DNA of 64,000 bases from Saccharothrix carnea (GCF_003014735.1 NZ_PYAX01000001.1:558001-622000); one strand, 5' to 3'. Counted from the stretch's first letter, positions 36,793 through 45,611 are shown. The notes: generated by a model not told the origin, from the letters alone. Numbers and translations: made by a program.

Positions 36793-37492
36793 AGCCCGGC
36801 AGCAGCACGGGCAGGCGTTCGACGCCCCGTGCGGTGACCAGGAGTTCCCTGGTGCCCTCCTGACGGCGCACCAGGTCGTCCGCCACGAACGCGTCCAGCA
36901 CGAGCCGGCCGAGGTCGCCGCCCAGGTGCGGCACGCGGTGCGTGCGGTCCAGGCACGCCAGCGCCAGGCGGCGGCGCGGCGCGACGGCGTCCGGGTCGAC
37001 ACCGAGGCGGTGCAACGCGGTCAGGTCGGCGCCCAGCGCGAGTTCGCCGGTGCGCCCGTCGGGCGGGTCGAGCGCACCGCCGTCGACCAGGGTGGCGAAC
37101 ACGGCGATGCCCAGGCGGCCGGCCGCGTGGTCGTAGCACGTGTGCGCGACGTCGACCGGCGATGACGTGCGCGGTGGCGTGGCGAGACCGTCGTGGTGGG
37201 CGTAACGGGCCAGTGCGGTGAGGACGTCGGCGATCTCCGGTCGGGTGACGCGGTAGACGGCGTGCCGGCCGGTGTGCTCGACCGTGACGAGGCCCGCCGC
37301 GCGCAGTCGGGCCAGGTGGTTGCCCAGGCGCGGCGGCGTGACGCCCATGGCGTCGGCGAGCTGCACCATCGTGTGCGGGCCCTCGGCGGCGAGCAGTTGC
37401 AGCGCCGTGAGCCGGACCGGGTCGGACAGCTCGCGCGCCAGCCCGACGACCGACGCCTGGACGGCGTTGCCGGAGTCGATCCATCCCGCCAC
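36776..37492 (-). CDS. ArsR-type winged-helix repressor
   Basis: A 238-residue protein whose first 100 residues are an ArsR-type DNA-binding domain (ELSDPVRLTALQLLAAEGPH, VQLADAMGVTPPRLGNHLARLRAAGLVTV, GRHAVYRVT). The C-terminal half (VAHTCYDHAAGRLGIAVFATLVDGGAL) matches the extended ArsR group seen next to transporters. The sensory ligand is unknown; single Cys residues occur at TCYDH and ACLDR. GTG 37492 is preceded by TAGCGT at leaderless spacing. It is divergent from an MFS exporter gene with a 96-base gap that holds an inverted repeat. Confidence 0.87.
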   Translation of the reverse strand: MAGWIDSGNAVQASVVGLARELSDPVRLTALQLLAAEGPHTMVQLADAMGVTPPRLGNHLARLRAAGLVTVEHTGRHAVYRVTRPEIADVLTALARYAHHDGLATPPRTSSPVDVAHTCYDHAAGRLGIAVFATLVDGGALDPPDGRTGELALGADLTALHRLGVDPDAVAPRRRLALACLDRTHRVPHLGGDLGRLVLDAFVADDLVRRQEGTRELLVTARGVERLPVLLPGFTPAT

Positions 37493-37498
37493 ACGTCC

Positions 37499-37504
37499 AC
37501 GCTA
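37499..37504 (-). promoter_or_regulatory. Leaderless -10 hexamer TAGCGT for the ArsR gene
   Basis: On the minus strand TAGCGT is followed by GGACGT and then the GTG start, so the transcript should begin at the start codon. At 17-base spacing, the -35 position falls on the GTTCAC of the operator-like arm at 37520-37527. Confidence 0.5.
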
Positions 37505-37519
37505 GCACCCTGCACAATG

Positions 37520-37573
37520 CCGTGAACCCCGATTGCGACTCACCACAGCGCCCGTTACGGTGACAGTTCACGG
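37520..37573. promoter_or_regulatory. Candidate ArsR operator between ArsR and MFS genes
   Basis: CCGTGAAC (37520-37527) and GTTCACGG (37566-37573) are exact inverted arms 38 bases apart. One overlaps the presumed -35 of the ArsR gene and the other lies 15 bases before the MFS start. A further GCCGTGAAG follows at 37575-37583. This layout suits a repressor acting on both genes; binding is inferred. Confidence 0.42.
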
Positions 37574-37588
37574 AGCCGTGAAGGGTGA

Positions 37589-38782
37589 ATGCCGATGGGT
37601 CTACTGCTGTGGGGACGCGGTGTCTCGGCGCTCGGCGACGGCCTGTGGTTCACCACGTGGGCGCTCTTCTTCACCCGAGTCCTCGGGTTGCCGCTGGTCA
37701 CGGTCGGTGTCGTGATGGCGGTGGCCGGGGCGGCCGGCTTGCTGGCGGCGGTGCCGCTCGGCGCGTTGGCCGACCGCTTCGACCCGAGGGTGGTGCTGGC
37801 CGCGATCACCCTCGTGCGGGCCGTGGCCATGGCGTCCTACCTGGTCGTGGACGGCACGTGGGCGTTCCTCGCGGCCACGGTGGCGTTCACCGCACCCGCC
37901 AACGGCGGCAACGCCGTGCGCACCGCGTTGGTCGCGGGTCTGGTGGCCGACAACGCGGCCAGGCTGCGGGCGTTGGCGCGGTTGCGGGTGGCGCAGCACG
38001 TCGGCTACGCGATCGGGGCCGGGGTCGGCGCGCTCGTGCTGACCGCCGACAGCCCGTCCGCCTACGCGTGGGCGATCACCGGCAACGCGCTCACCTTCGC
38101 CGTGCTGGCCGTGACGGCGCTCGCCGTGCGGAAACCGTCGATCAGCGCCACGCCCCGGGCACGTGTCGTGTTGCGCGACCGCCCGTACCTGGCCGTCGTC
38201 GGGGTCACCTCGGTCCTGTCGCTGTGCTGGGCGATGCTGTCGACCGGCCTGCCGCTGTGGCTGTCCCGGTCCACGGACCTGCCGCTCGCGCTGGGCGGTG
38301 TGGTGGTGGTCGTCAGCTCGGTGGGCATCGCCGTGTTCCAGGTGCCGTTCGCGCGGTTCGCCCGCACGCCGTCCCGAGCGGCACGCACGGCCGTGCGATC
38401 CGGGGTCGTGCTGGCCGCGAGCTGCGCTTTGCTCGCCACCACGGCGGGCGGTTCGGGTGCGGTGGGCGTGACGGTCGTGGTGGTCGCGGCGGTGCTGCAC
38501 GTGGTCGGCGAACTCGGTTACGTGGCGGCGAACTGGGGCCTGTCGGTGGAACTGATGCGTGACGACGCGCGGGGCGCGTACCAAGGGGTGAACGAGGCGG
38601 CGACGGCCACCGTGCAGCTGTTCGGGCCGGCCGTCTTCACGTTCGCGCTCGGCGGGTTCGGCGCGGGCGGCTGGTTGGCCGTGGCGGTGATCTTCCTGGT
38701 CGCGGTCGCGCCCGTGCCCGCGCTGACCCGGTGGGCGACGCGAACCCGTGATCCGGCGGTGCCGTCGAACACGAACCCGTAG
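37589..38782 (+). CDS. MFS drug-efflux-type transporter
   Basis: A 397-residue membrane protein with about 12 hydrophobic segments. It starts MPMGLLLWGRGVSALGDGLW and has the MFS loop 2-3 motif GALADRFDPR (G-x3-D-R-x-D). The central loop is short and basic. This is the pattern of small-molecule exporters of the DHA1/MFS-3 type. A second ATG at 37595 has slightly better spacing from AAGGG. Divergent to an ArsR-type repressor, it is probably induced by a compound the repressor senses. Substrate unknown. Confidence 0.88.
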   Translation: MPMGLLLWGRGVSALGDGLWFTTWALFFTRVLGLPLVTVGVVMAVAGAAGLLAAVPLGALADRFDPRVVLAAITLVRAVAMASYLVVDGTWAFLAATVAFTAPANGGNAVRTALVAGLVADNAARLRALARLRVAQHVGYAIGAGVGALVLTADSPSAYAWAITGNALTFAVLAVTALAVRKPSISATPRARVVLRDRPYLAVVGVTSVLSLCWAMLSTGLPLWLSRSTDLPLALGGVVVVVSSVGIAVFQVPFARFARTPSRAARTAVRSGVVLAASCALLATTAGGSGAVGVTVVVVAAVLHVVGELGYVAANWGLSVELMRDDARGAYQGVNEAATATVQLFGPAVFTFALGGFGAGGWLAVAVIFLVAVAPVPALTRWATRTRDPAVPSNTNP

Positions 38783-38796
38783 GGGTTCCCGGCAGG

Positions 38797-38802
38797 CACA
38801 AT
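38797..38802 (+). promoter_or_regulatory. Leaderless -10 hexamer CACAAT for the first metallopeptidase
   Basis: CACAAT-GGGTCA-ATG: the final T is seven bases before the ATG at 38809, predicting transcription from the A of the start codon. The same hexamer and spacing occur before the DUF3817 gene at 45907. Confidence 0.5.
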
Positions 38803-38808
38803 GGGTCA

Positions 38809-40185
38809 ATGCGGCTCGTATCGGCTCGGCTGGTCCTGCTGGCGGCGGTCCTGCTCACGGTTGGCGCGTGCGCCCAGGTGATCCCGGGCAAACCGGTGGC
38901 GGGCGAGACCGTCACCAAGGGCAAGGTCGACCCGGGCTTCATCAGGGGCACCGACGGCGGTCCCATCGACCAGCTCGCGGCCACCGCGATCACCGACGTC
39001 GACACGTTCTGGCAGGAAGCGTTCCCGGACACGTTCGACAAGCCGTGGGAGCCGATCGAGGGCGGCATCTACTCCGTCGACACCTCCGACGCGTCCGCCA
39101 AGCCGCCGCCGTGCACGGAGAAGGCGAGCGACGTCGAGGGCAACGCGTTCTACTGCCCCAGCGCCGACGCCATCGCCTGGGACCGGGCCGCGCTGCTGCC
39201 CGTGCTCAAGGACCGCTTCGGCGACGCCGCCGTGGTGATCGTGCTGGCCCACGAGATGGGCCACGCCGTGCAGAACCGGATGGGCATCACGCCCGAAGCC
39301 GAACGGCGCGAGCCGCGGCGGTTCCCCACGATCCTCACCGAGGCGATGGCCGACTGCTTCGCGGGCGCGTTCATCAAGTGGGTCAACGACGGCAAGTCCG
39401 AGCACCTCGACATCGGCACCGACACGCTGGACTCGGCGCTCGGCGCGCTGGTCACGTTCCGGGACCCGGTGGGCACCTCGGCGAGCGACCGGTCCGCGCA
39501 CGGCAACGCGTTCGACCGGGTGTCCGCGTTCCAGGACGGCTACCAGCAGGGCACCGGGTTCTGCGCGGAGATGTCGATCGAGAACCGGGTGTTCACCCAG
39601 CAGGCGTTCACCTCCGCCGACGACCGCGACCGCGGCGGCAACCTGCCGTTCGACGAGATGCTGGAGAACGTCACCCCCGATCTGAACCTGTACTACAAGA
39701 CGCTGGTCGAGCAGTCCGGCAAGACGTGGACCGAGCCGAAGGCCACCCCCACCGAGGAGGAGCCGGACTGCTCCGGCGACCAGGGGCCGGTGGCGTACTG
39801 CCCGGCGGAGAAGTCGGTGGAGATCGAGGTCGAGGCCGACCTGCCCGAGCTGCACGCCGAGATCGGCGACTACGCCACCGGCGTGCTGCTGGCGAGCCGT
39901 TACGCGATGGCCGCGATGGCCGCCGTGGACGTCGACCTCGAGGGCGAGGAGGCCGCCGCCGGCGCGTTGTGCCTGGCCGGGGCGTACACGCGGGAGGTGT
40001 TCACCCGGCAGAAGGGGTTCGGGCTCTCCCCCGGTGACCTGGACGAGGCGGTGCAGGTGCTGCTGGCCTACGACTACGCGGCCCGGGACGCGACGGGGTC
40101 GGCGGCGCTCGAACCGGGGTTCAAGCGGGTCGAGGTGTTCCGCGGCGGCGTGTTCGAGGGCACCAAAGCCTGCGGTTTGGCCTGA
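38809..40185 (+). CDS. Lipoprotein neutral zinc metallopeptidase, copy 1
   Basis: A 458-residue lipoprotein: signal segment MRLVSARLVLLAAVLLTVGA with lipobox VGAC, so it should be lipid-anchored outside the membrane. The zinc site HEMGH is at 148-152 in VIVLAHEMGHAVQNRMG, followed by MADCFAGAFIKW, which supplies the third ligand region in the YpfJ-like neutral zinc metallopeptidase family. Six or more Cys residues in pairs suggest disulfides. The next gene is a paralogue with the same layout. Natural substrates are unknown; envelope protein turnover is the likely role. Confidence 0.88.
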   Translation: MRLVSARLVLLAAVLLTVGACAQVIPGKPVAGETVTKGKVDPGFIRGTDGGPIDQLAATAITDVDTFWQEAFPDTFDKPWEPIEGGIYSVDTSDASAKPPPCTEKASDVEGNAFYCPSADAIAWDRAALLPVLKDRFGDAAVVIVLAHEMGHAVQNRMGITPEAERREPRRFPTILTEAMADCFAGAFIKWVNDGKSEHLDIGTDTLDSALGALVTFRDPVGTSASDRSAHGNAFDRVSAFQDGYQQGTGFCAEMSIENRVFTQQAFTSADDRDRGGNLPFDEMLENVTPDLNLYYKTLVEQSGKTWTEPKATPTEEEPDCSGDQGPVAYCPAEKSVEIEVEADLPELHAEIGDYATGVLLASRYAMAAMAAVDVDLEGEEAAAGALCLAGAYTREVFTRQKGFGLSPGDLDEAVQVLLAYDYAARDATGSAALEPGFKRVEVFRGGVFEGTKACGLA

Positions 40186-40248
40186 CCGCGCGGGCGGGCC
40201 AAGTAGGGTTCGGGCTCGGAACGGCACGACCGGGGATGGGGCTTGGGC

Positions 40249-41685
40249 ATGGCTCGACGGGCTTGGGTTGCGGCGACGATGGCCGCCGCGTTGGCGCTGA
40301 CCGGGTGCACCCAGACGGTGACCGGGCAGGGCCGGTCGGAACGGCCCGACGTCACCAAGGTGGCCGGGCTGGAGATCACCACCGGCGAGAGCGGCGCGAA
40401 GCCCGGTGTGCCGGACGCCGACCTGCAGGTGGAGAACGGCGACGGCGGCGAGATGGACCGGCTGGCCATCAACACGCTGGCCGACGTCGAGGAGTACTGG
40501 GCCGAGCAGCTGCCCGCCCGGTTCGGCAAGGAGTTCGAGCCGGTCAAGCGGCTGGTGTCCTACGACTCCAACGGCAAGGGCGTCGACATCTGCCGGACCA
40601 ACACGGCCGGGGTGGCGAACGCGTTCTACTGCTCGTTGGACGACTCGATCGCGTGGGACCGCGGTGAGCTGCTGCCCATGCTGGACGACGCGTTCGGACC
40701 GATGTCGGTGGTGACCGTGCTCGCGCACGAGATGGGTCACGCGGTCCAGTACAAGCTCGGTGACATCAGCGGCATCAACCAGGCCACGCCGTCGATCATC
40801 AAGGAGCAGCAGGCGGACTGCTTCGCGGGCAACTTCTTCCGCTGGGTGGCCGAGGGCAAGTCCAAGCACTTCCGGATCTCGACCGGGCCGGGGCTGAACC
40901 AGGTGCTGGCGACGATGTTCTTCATCCGGGACGCGGCGGGCACGTCGGCCGAGAAGCAGGGTGCGCACGGCAGCGCGTTCGACCGGGTGGCGGCGTTCCA
41001 GTTCGGGTTCGCCGGTGATCCGACGCGGTGCGCGCAGATCGACGACGCCGAGATCAAGGCGCGGATCACGCAGCAGAAGTTCGACTCGGAGGACAGGGAC
41101 ACCGGGCAGGGCAAGGGCAACCTGAAGGTGGACGACGACCGTTCGCTCGAACTGCTCGAGGAGTCGCTGCGCTCGGCTTTCAAGGACGCCGCCGCCACCC
41201 CGCCCACGTTGACCACGAGCCCCGCCGCCGCGTGCACCGACGGCGGCGACACCTCGCCCGCCGCGTACTGCCCGTCCACGAACACGATCTCCGTCGACCT
41301 GCCCGACCTGGTGAAGATCGGCACGCCGCCGAAGCGCGGGCAGAAGGGCGGGATCGGCGACTTCGCCGCGTTCGCCGAGATCGCGTCGCGGTTCGCGCTG
41401 TCGATCCAGAAGGCGACCGGGTACGGGTTGGAAGGACCGGCGGCCGGGCTGCGGACGGCGTGCCTGACCGGGGCCTGGGCCGGGACGACGAACCAGAACG
41501 GGGCGAAGCTGCGCTTGTCGTCCGGTGACCTGGACGAGGCGGTGGCCGAGCTGCTGGCGGACAAGAGCCTGATCGCGGCCGACGTGAACGGGACCGTCGT
41601 GCCGTCCGGCTTCGCCCGCGTCGAGGCTTTCCGCGACGGCTTCTACCAGGGTGCCGGGTTGTGCACCCGCAAGTACGCGGGCTGA
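40249..41685 (+). CDS. Lipoprotein neutral zinc metallopeptidase, copy 2
   Basis: A 478-residue paralogue of the preceding gene. It has a signal segment with lipobox ALTGC, HEMGH at 160-164 (TVLAHEMGHAVQYKLG), QQADCFAGNFFRW, and the shared C-terminal block SSGDLDEAV followed by GFARVEAFRDGFYQGAGLC. The two copies match in domain order but differ widely in sequence, so the duplication is old. A TTG two codons upstream is possible, but the ATG follows a G-rich site. It starts 63 bases after copy 1 and may be in the same transcript, ended by the hairpin at 41700-41729. Confidence 0.88.
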   Translation: MARRAWVAATMAAALALTGCTQTVTGQGRSERPDVTKVAGLEITTGESGAKPGVPDADLQVENGDGGEMDRLAINTLADVEEYWAEQLPARFGKEFEPVKRLVSYDSNGKGVDICRTNTAGVANAFYCSLDDSIAWDRGELLPMLDDAFGPMSVVTVLAHEMGHAVQYKLGDISGINQATPSIIKEQQADCFAGNFFRWVAEGKSKHFRISTGPGLNQVLATMFFIRDAAGTSAEKQGAHGSAFDRVAAFQFGFAGDPTRCAQIDDAEIKARITQQKFDSEDRDTGQGKGNLKVDDDRSLELLEESLRSAFKDAAATPPTLTTSPAAACTDGGDTSPAAYCPSTNTISVDLPDLVKIGTPPKRGQKGGIGDFAAFAEIASRFALSIQKATGYGLEGPAAGLRTACLTGAWAGTTNQNGAKLRLSSGDLDEAVAELLADKSLIAADVNGTVVPSGFARVEAFRDGFYQGAGLCTRKYAG

Positions 41686-41699
41686 GGCCGAAGACGCCC

Positions 41700-41729
41700 G
41701 GCAGGGGCCCTGCGAACAGGACCCCTGCC
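41700..41729. terminator. Bidirectional hairpin between convergent genes
   Basis: GGCAGGGG (41700-41707) pairs with CCCCTGCC (41722-41729) around a 14-base loop, between the metallopeptidase stop (41685) and the convergent thioredoxin-like gene stop (41753). There is no U-tract on either side. Confidence 0.55.
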
Positions 41730-41752
41730 AGGAGTGGTGTGCGAGCGGTGGG

Positions 41753-42757
41753 TCAGAACAGGGCGCTGGCCAGGTTGCGACGGGCCTTGGCGACCCGGTC
41801 GTCGTCCGGCGGGAAGAGCTCGAACAGGCCCACCAGGTGTTCACGAACCCGGTCGCGGTCCTCGCCGTAGACCCGGCGGACCGTGTCGACCAGGCGCTTG
41901 AACGCCTGGTCGACGTCGTTCGTCGCCAGCTCCAGGTCGGCCGCCGCCAGCTGGGCGTCGACGTCCTCCGGATTGGCGTCGGCCTTGGTGATGGCGTCCG
42001 CGGGCACCGCCTCGGCCCGAGCCGTGAACCTCACCTGCGCCAGGGCCGCCTTCGCCTCGGCGTTGGCCGGCTCAGCGGCCAGGATCGCCTCGTACGCGGC
42101 CTCGGCGGCGGCGAAGTCGCCCTGCTCGAATGCCTCTTCCGCGGCGGTGAAGCGGGGGTCTTCCGGTTCGCCCGCGGGCTCCTCACCGGGCTGACCGGCG
42201 TGGTTCGCTTCAGCCGCCTTGATGCCCGGCAGGCGGTCGCGCAGGGCGTCCAGCAGGCGGGTGATCCACTGGCCGAACTCGGCCTCCGGCAGCGGACCGG
42301 CGAAGGCGTCGATGGGCTGGCCGCCGGCGATCGCGACCACGGTCGGCACGGACTGCACGCCGAACACCTGGCCGATGCGCGGGCTGGCGTCCAGGTCGAC
42401 CCTGGCCAGCAGCCAGGTGCCGCCGGACGCCCTGGCGGCGCGTTCCAGCACGGGTGAGAGCTGGCCCGCCTCGGGGCTCCACGACGCGGTCAGCTCGACG
42501 ACGACCGGAACGTCCAGGGAGCGCTCGACGACCGACTGGAACGTCGCCTCGGTGACGTCCAGCACCCACGGGCTCGGACCGGCGTCCGAACCGCCGCCGA
42601 CCGGGCCGGGACCGGTACCGGACGACGGGGGTGGGGTGGTGGCACGCTGCCTCGCGGCGTCGGCCCGGGCCTTCAGCGCGCCGAGGTCGACCGCCCCGGA
42701 CAGCGCGGCGGACAGTGCGGCGGTCTTTCGGGGGTCTGGCCTTGTCACGCCTTCCAT
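41753..42757 (-). CDS. Thioredoxin-fold/TPR protein lacking CxxC, Rv1324-like
   Basis: A 334-residue protein of the CnoX/YbbN type: a thioredoxin domain ([29 protein letters not shown], then [16 protein letters not shown]) followed by TPR helices ([21 protein letters not shown]). The normal CxxC is replaced by SPEAG, so it cannot do thiol-disulfide exchange; chaperone or holdase use, as for CnoX, is the likely role. In M. tuberculosis the like gene Rv1324 lies near glgB-glgE-glgP and the thiolase fadA4, as here. GTG 42745 (MTRPDPRKT) is an alternative start. Confidence 0.88.
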   Translation of the reverse strand: MEGVTRPDPRKTAALSAALSGAVDLGALKARADAARQRATTPPPSSGTGPGPVGGGSDAGPSPWVLDVTEATFQSVVERSLDVPVVVELTASWSPEAGQLSPVLERAARASGGTWLLARVDLDASPRIGQVFGVQSVPTVVAIAGGQPIDAFAGPLPEAEFGQWITRLLDALRDRLPGIKAAEANHAGQPGEEPAGEPEDPRFTAAEEAFEQGDFAAAEAAYEAILAAEPANAEAKAALAQVRFTARAEAVPADAITKADANPEDVDAQLAAADLELATNDVDQAFKRLVDTVRRVYGEDRDRVREHLVGLFELFPPDDDRVAKARRNLASALF

Positions 42758-42790
42758 CCTGGCACGAGTGCGGCGGTGGGCCGCGCGCGG

Positions 42791-43636
42791 CTAGCCGGGG
42801 AGTTGCGCGACCGGGTCGATCGCCATCGGGTTGGTCCGCATGGCCTCGTTGAGACGTCCCAGGCGGAGCGCGATCGGCGTCGTCAACTCGACGAAACGGG
42901 CGGTGCCCGCCGCGCCCAGAACGTCCCACGGACGGGTGGCGGCCTCATCGGTGCGGCGTTCGACGTCCTCGCGCAGCGCCCGACCCGCCGGCGTGAGGCC
43001 GCCGTCCAGCAAACCGCGCTCGGTGAGTGCCGCTTCGGCTTCCCGCCACTCCTCCTCCGACCAGCCGCGCGCGGTGCGCATGTAGGCCGGGTCGAGGCCC
43101 TTGTCGGCGCTGAACAGCACCAACGTCTCGCACGGGCCCAGGTCGGCGGCCACCAGCGCGGCGATGTGGCCGTCACCACGCGACTCGCGCAGCGTCGTGC
43201 ACGCCTGCCACAGGGCCAGGTGCGGCTCGTCCGGCACGGGCAGCGCGCGGTTCGCCGCGCCCAGCACGCGTCCCGCCGGCGGCACCGCCTCGGCCGCCTG
43301 CCCGGCCAGGTCGGCGGCCTCGGCGACGTCCAGGCTCGCCAGCATCCGCCGCAGGGCCCGGTCGACGCCCTCCAGCCGGGCTTCCAGGAACCGGGCGGGA
43401 CTGGCCACGTCCCACGCGTCGGGCAGCGCACGGGCCACCATGCGCGGGTGGAAGCTGAAGAACGCGGCGGTCACGACCTCCGGCGGCACCGCGCCCAGCG
43501 GTGCCGCGCGCTGGCCGAAGTAGCCCATCCAGCCGCCCTTGCAGCCCAGCGCGTCGGTCACCGCCCGCGACTCGGGCGAGAAGTACGTGACGTCGTGGTA
43601 GGTCTCGAAGCGGACCCACAGCTCCCTCGGTTCCAT
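42791..43636 (-). CDS. SCO6745-type helix-rich protein of unknown function
   Basis: A 281-residue protein, MEPRELWVRFETYHDVTYFS, that resembles the actinobacterial SCO6745 family, whose C-terminal half looks like a winged helix (WSEEEWREAEAALTERGLLDGG.LTPAGRALREDVE). The N-terminal half has the conserved YFGQRAAPLG and FFSFHP patterns. Known members are uncharacterised; a regulatory or haem-related role has been suggested only loosely. The ATG is two bases from the transcription start predicted by TAAAGT (43645-43650 on the minus strand). A near-perfect 18-bp palindrome overlaps that -10. Confidence 0.8.
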   Translation of the reverse strand: MEPRELWVRFETYHDVTYFSPESRAVTDALGCKGGWMGYFGQRAAPLGAVPPEVVTAAFFSFHPRMVARALPDAWDVASPARFLEARLEGVDRALRRMLASLDVAEAADLAGQAAEAVPPAGRVLGAANRALPVPDEPHLALWQACTTLRESRGDGHIAALVAADLGPCETLVLFSADKGLDPAYMRTARGWSEEEWREAEAALTERGLLDGGLTPAGRALREDVERRTDEAATRPWDVLGAAGTARFVELTTPIALRLGRLNEAMRTNPMAIDPVAQLPG

Positions 43637-43648
43637 GCGCACCGACTT

Positions 43649-43666
43649 TAGTTGGACGTCCGACTA
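43649..43666. promoter_or_regulatory. TetR-like operator palindrome over the -10 of the 43636 gene
   Basis: TAGTTGGACGTCCGACTA is an 18-bp palindrome with one mismatched pair. It overlaps the -10 hexamer of the gene starting at 43636 and lies five bases before the stop of the next gene upstream. The TAGTyGGACrTCCrACTA form is what dimeric TetR-type repressors bind. The regulator itself is not evident nearby. Confidence 0.5.
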
Positions 43667-43670
43667 TTCG

Positions 43671-43979
43671 TCAGTGACCCTCGTCGGTGGGGAGGTGTTG
43701 TTCGAGCCGCTCCACCTTGGCCGTGAGCTGACCCGTCCACCCCGGCCGGATGTCCGCCTTGAGCACCAGGCTGACCCGCGGCGCGGTGGCCTGCACGACC
43801 TCCGCCGCCTTCTTCACCACCGCCATCACCTCGTCCCACTCGCCCTCGACCAGCGTGAACATGGCGTTGGTCTCGTTGGGCAGACCGGACTCGCGGACCA
43901 CCCGCACGGCCTGGGCGACGGCCTCCGCCACCCCTTCGGACTCCCCGCCGAGCGGGCTGACACTGAACGCGACGAGCAC
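43671..43979 (-). CDS. MTH1187/YkoF-type thiamine-binding protein
   Basis: A 102-residue ferredoxin-like protein: [25 protein letters not shown], then [29 protein letters not shown] and [13 protein letters not shown]. This is the MTH1187 family (DUF77), small tetrameric proteins reported to bind thiamine or its hydroxymethylpyrimidine part. GTG 43979 follows AGGAGGCAG. No thiamine genes are nearby, so its task here is open. It is divergent from a MarR gene with a 41-base gap. Confidence 0.87.
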   Translation of the reverse strand: MLVAFSVSPLGGESEGVAEAVAQAVRVVRESGLPNETNAMFTLVEGEWDEVMAVVKKAAEVVQATAPRVSLVLKADIRPGWTGQLTAKVERLEQHLPTDEGH

Positions 43980-44008
43980 TTCTGCCTCCTGGTCGGGGTA
44001 CCCACTGG

Positions 44009-44014
44009 TAGCTT
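44009..44014 (+). promoter_or_regulatory. Leaderless -10 hexamer TAGCTT for the MarR gene
   Basis: TAGCTT-CGGCGC-ATG places the predicted start of transcription on the first base of the ATG at 44021. No ribosome binding site is present. Confidence 0.5.
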
Positions 44015-44020
44015 CGGCGC

Positions 44021-44524
44021 ATGACGTCCCAGCCGCTGCCGTTCGACCCCATCGCGCGCGCCGCCGAGCTGTGGGAGAAGCGGATCGGACCGTCGACGGC
44101 GATGGCGGCGGTCACCAGCGTCATGCGAGTACAGCAGATCATCCAGTCCGCCGTGGACGCCGCCCTCAAGCCGCACGGGCTGACGTTCGCGCGGTTCGAG
44201 GCGCTGGTGCTGTTGACGTTCGCCCGCACGGGCAGCCTGCCGATGCGGGTCATGGGCGAACGCCTCCAACTGCACCCGACCAGCGTCACGAACATCGTGG
44301 ACCGGCTGGAAGCCGACGGACTCGTGCGCCGCAACCCCCACCCCACCGACCGGCGCACCACCCTGGTGGAGATCACCGAGGCCGGGCACGCCCGGCGCGA
44401 GGCCGCCACCGAAGCCGTGACCGACGTCGGGTTCGGGTTGCGCGGGCTGACCGAGCGGCAGACCGAGCAGCTGACCGACCTGCTGGCGAAGGTCCGCCGC
44501 GCGGTCGGCGACTTCGAGGACTGA
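44021..44524 (+). CDS. MarR family transcriptional regulator
   Basis: A 167-residue MarR protein. The winged helix is clear: [69 protein letters not shown], including the DRR wing. Long N- and C-terminal helices form the dimer. It starts [21 protein letters not shown], a form common for MarR genes of mycolic and non-mycolic actinobacteria. The regulated genes are not obvious; the divergent thiamine-binding protein and the downstream kinase-like gene are candidates. Confidence 0.9.
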   Translation: MTSQPLPFDPIARAAELWEKRIGPSTAMAAVTSVMRVQQIIQSAVDAALKPHGLTFARFEALVLLTFARTGSLPMRVMGERLQLHPTSVTNIVDRLEADGLVRRNPHPTDRRTTLVEITEAGHARREAATEAVTDVGFGLRGLTERQTEQLTDLLAKVRRAVGDFED

Positions 44525-44567
44525 ATTCGGTCGACAGACCGTCGCCGGCCCGGCCACCCTGCACGTC

Positions 44568-45611
44568 GTGCGGGAGATCAGGGCTCTGGTGACGGTCGGC
44601 GGCCGGTTCGTCGGCGCGGCCGAGCCGTTCACCGTCGACAGCCCGTGGTGGAACGACGTCGAACCCGTCACCGCGCACCTGGACCGGGTGCTCGGCGTGA
44701 CGACGAGCGTGTTGCGGCTGGTGGGGACCACCACGCCGGCGATGCGTGACGGCGTGGTGACGTACCAGGTGGAAGCCGACCGGGTGCCCGACCGGGGGCT
44801 GTCGGCCGACTCGCCGCCGCACGAGTTCCCCGATCACCCGCTGCGGCTGCCGTGGGCGCGTCCGGGCGGTCCGGCGGCGTTGGTGGCGTGGGCGCGGCGG
44901 CACGTCGACGTGACCGGGCCGCCCGTGCAGGTGAAGACGTGGAACCTGTCGTGCCTGTACCGGCTGCCGACCGCGGGCGGGAACGTGTGGGCGAAGGCCA
45001 CGCCGCCGTTCATGGCGGACGAGGGCGAGGTGATCCGGCTGGTGGCGTCGGTCGACCCGTCGTTGGCACCGGGGTTGATCGCTGCCGAGCCCGGCCGGGT
45101 GCTGCTGGCGGAGGCTCCCGGGGTGGACTGCTGGCAGCCGGGTGACGACGTGATCGAACGGATCGTGCCGCGGTGGGTGGCGGTGCAGGCGGCGCTGGCC
45201 GGTTCGGGTGAGCCGCTGTCGCGGGTGCGCGGGGTGCGGGTGCCGGACTTCGGGTTGCCGGAGTCCCTGCTGCACGGCGACTTCCACCCGGGCAACTGGC
45301 GTTCCGGCGGGGTGGTGCTCGACTGGGGTGACGCGCACTGGGGCCACCCGGCGTTGGACGCGGCGCGGCTGATCGGGTTCGTCGCGCCGGAGTTCCGGCC
45401 CGCGATCGAACGCGCGTGGGTGGACGCGTGGTCGCGCCACTACCCGTCGAGCGATCCGGCGAGCGCGCTGCGGCACGCCCGGCCGGCGTCACACCTCGTC
45501 GGCGCGCTGGTGTACCAGGAGTTCCTGGACAACATCGAGCCGAGTGAGCGGGTCTACCACCTCGGTGACCCCGAGGCGGAGTTGGAACGCGCTCAGTCCT
45601 TCGCGGTCTGA
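44568..45611 (+). CDS. Aminoglycoside phosphotransferase-like kinase
   Basis: A 347-residue protein with an APH-type kinase domain: SLLHGDFHPGNWRSGG (catalytic loop, Asp and Asn present) and VVLDWGDAHWGHPALDAARL (metal-binding DWGD). The N-terminal 90 residues (VTVGGRFVGAAEPFTVDSPWW) are a small domain outside the APH fold. Such proteins phosphorylate small molecules and are only rarely antibiotic resistance enzymes, so no substrate is claimed. GTG 44568 is preceded by CACCCT with near-leaderless spacing. The 3' end overlaps the convergent DUF3817 gene by 19 bases. Confidence 0.85.
   Translation: MREIRALVTVGGRFVGAAEPFTVDSPWWNDVEPVTAHLDRVLGVTTSVLRLVGTTTPAMRDGVVTYQVEADRVPDRGLSADSPPHEFPDHPLRLPWARPGGPAALVAWARRHVDVTGPPVQVKTWNLSCLYRLPTAGGNVWAKATPPFMADEGEVIRLVASVDPSLAPGLIAAEPGRVLLAEAPGVDCWQPGDDVIERIVPRWVAVQAALAGSGEPLSRVRGVRVPDFGLPESLLHGDFHPGNWRSGGVVLDWGDAHWGHPALDAARLIGFVAPEFRPAIERAWVDAWSRHYPSSDPASALRHARPASHLVGALVYQEFLDNIEPSERVYHLGDPEAELERAQSFAV

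Noticed and set aside
44568-45611. APH-like gene considered as an antibiotic resistance determinant
   Set aside because: The kinase loop is present, but the sequence does not resemble known aminoglycoside-modifying subfamilies and no resistance or producer cluster is adjacent.
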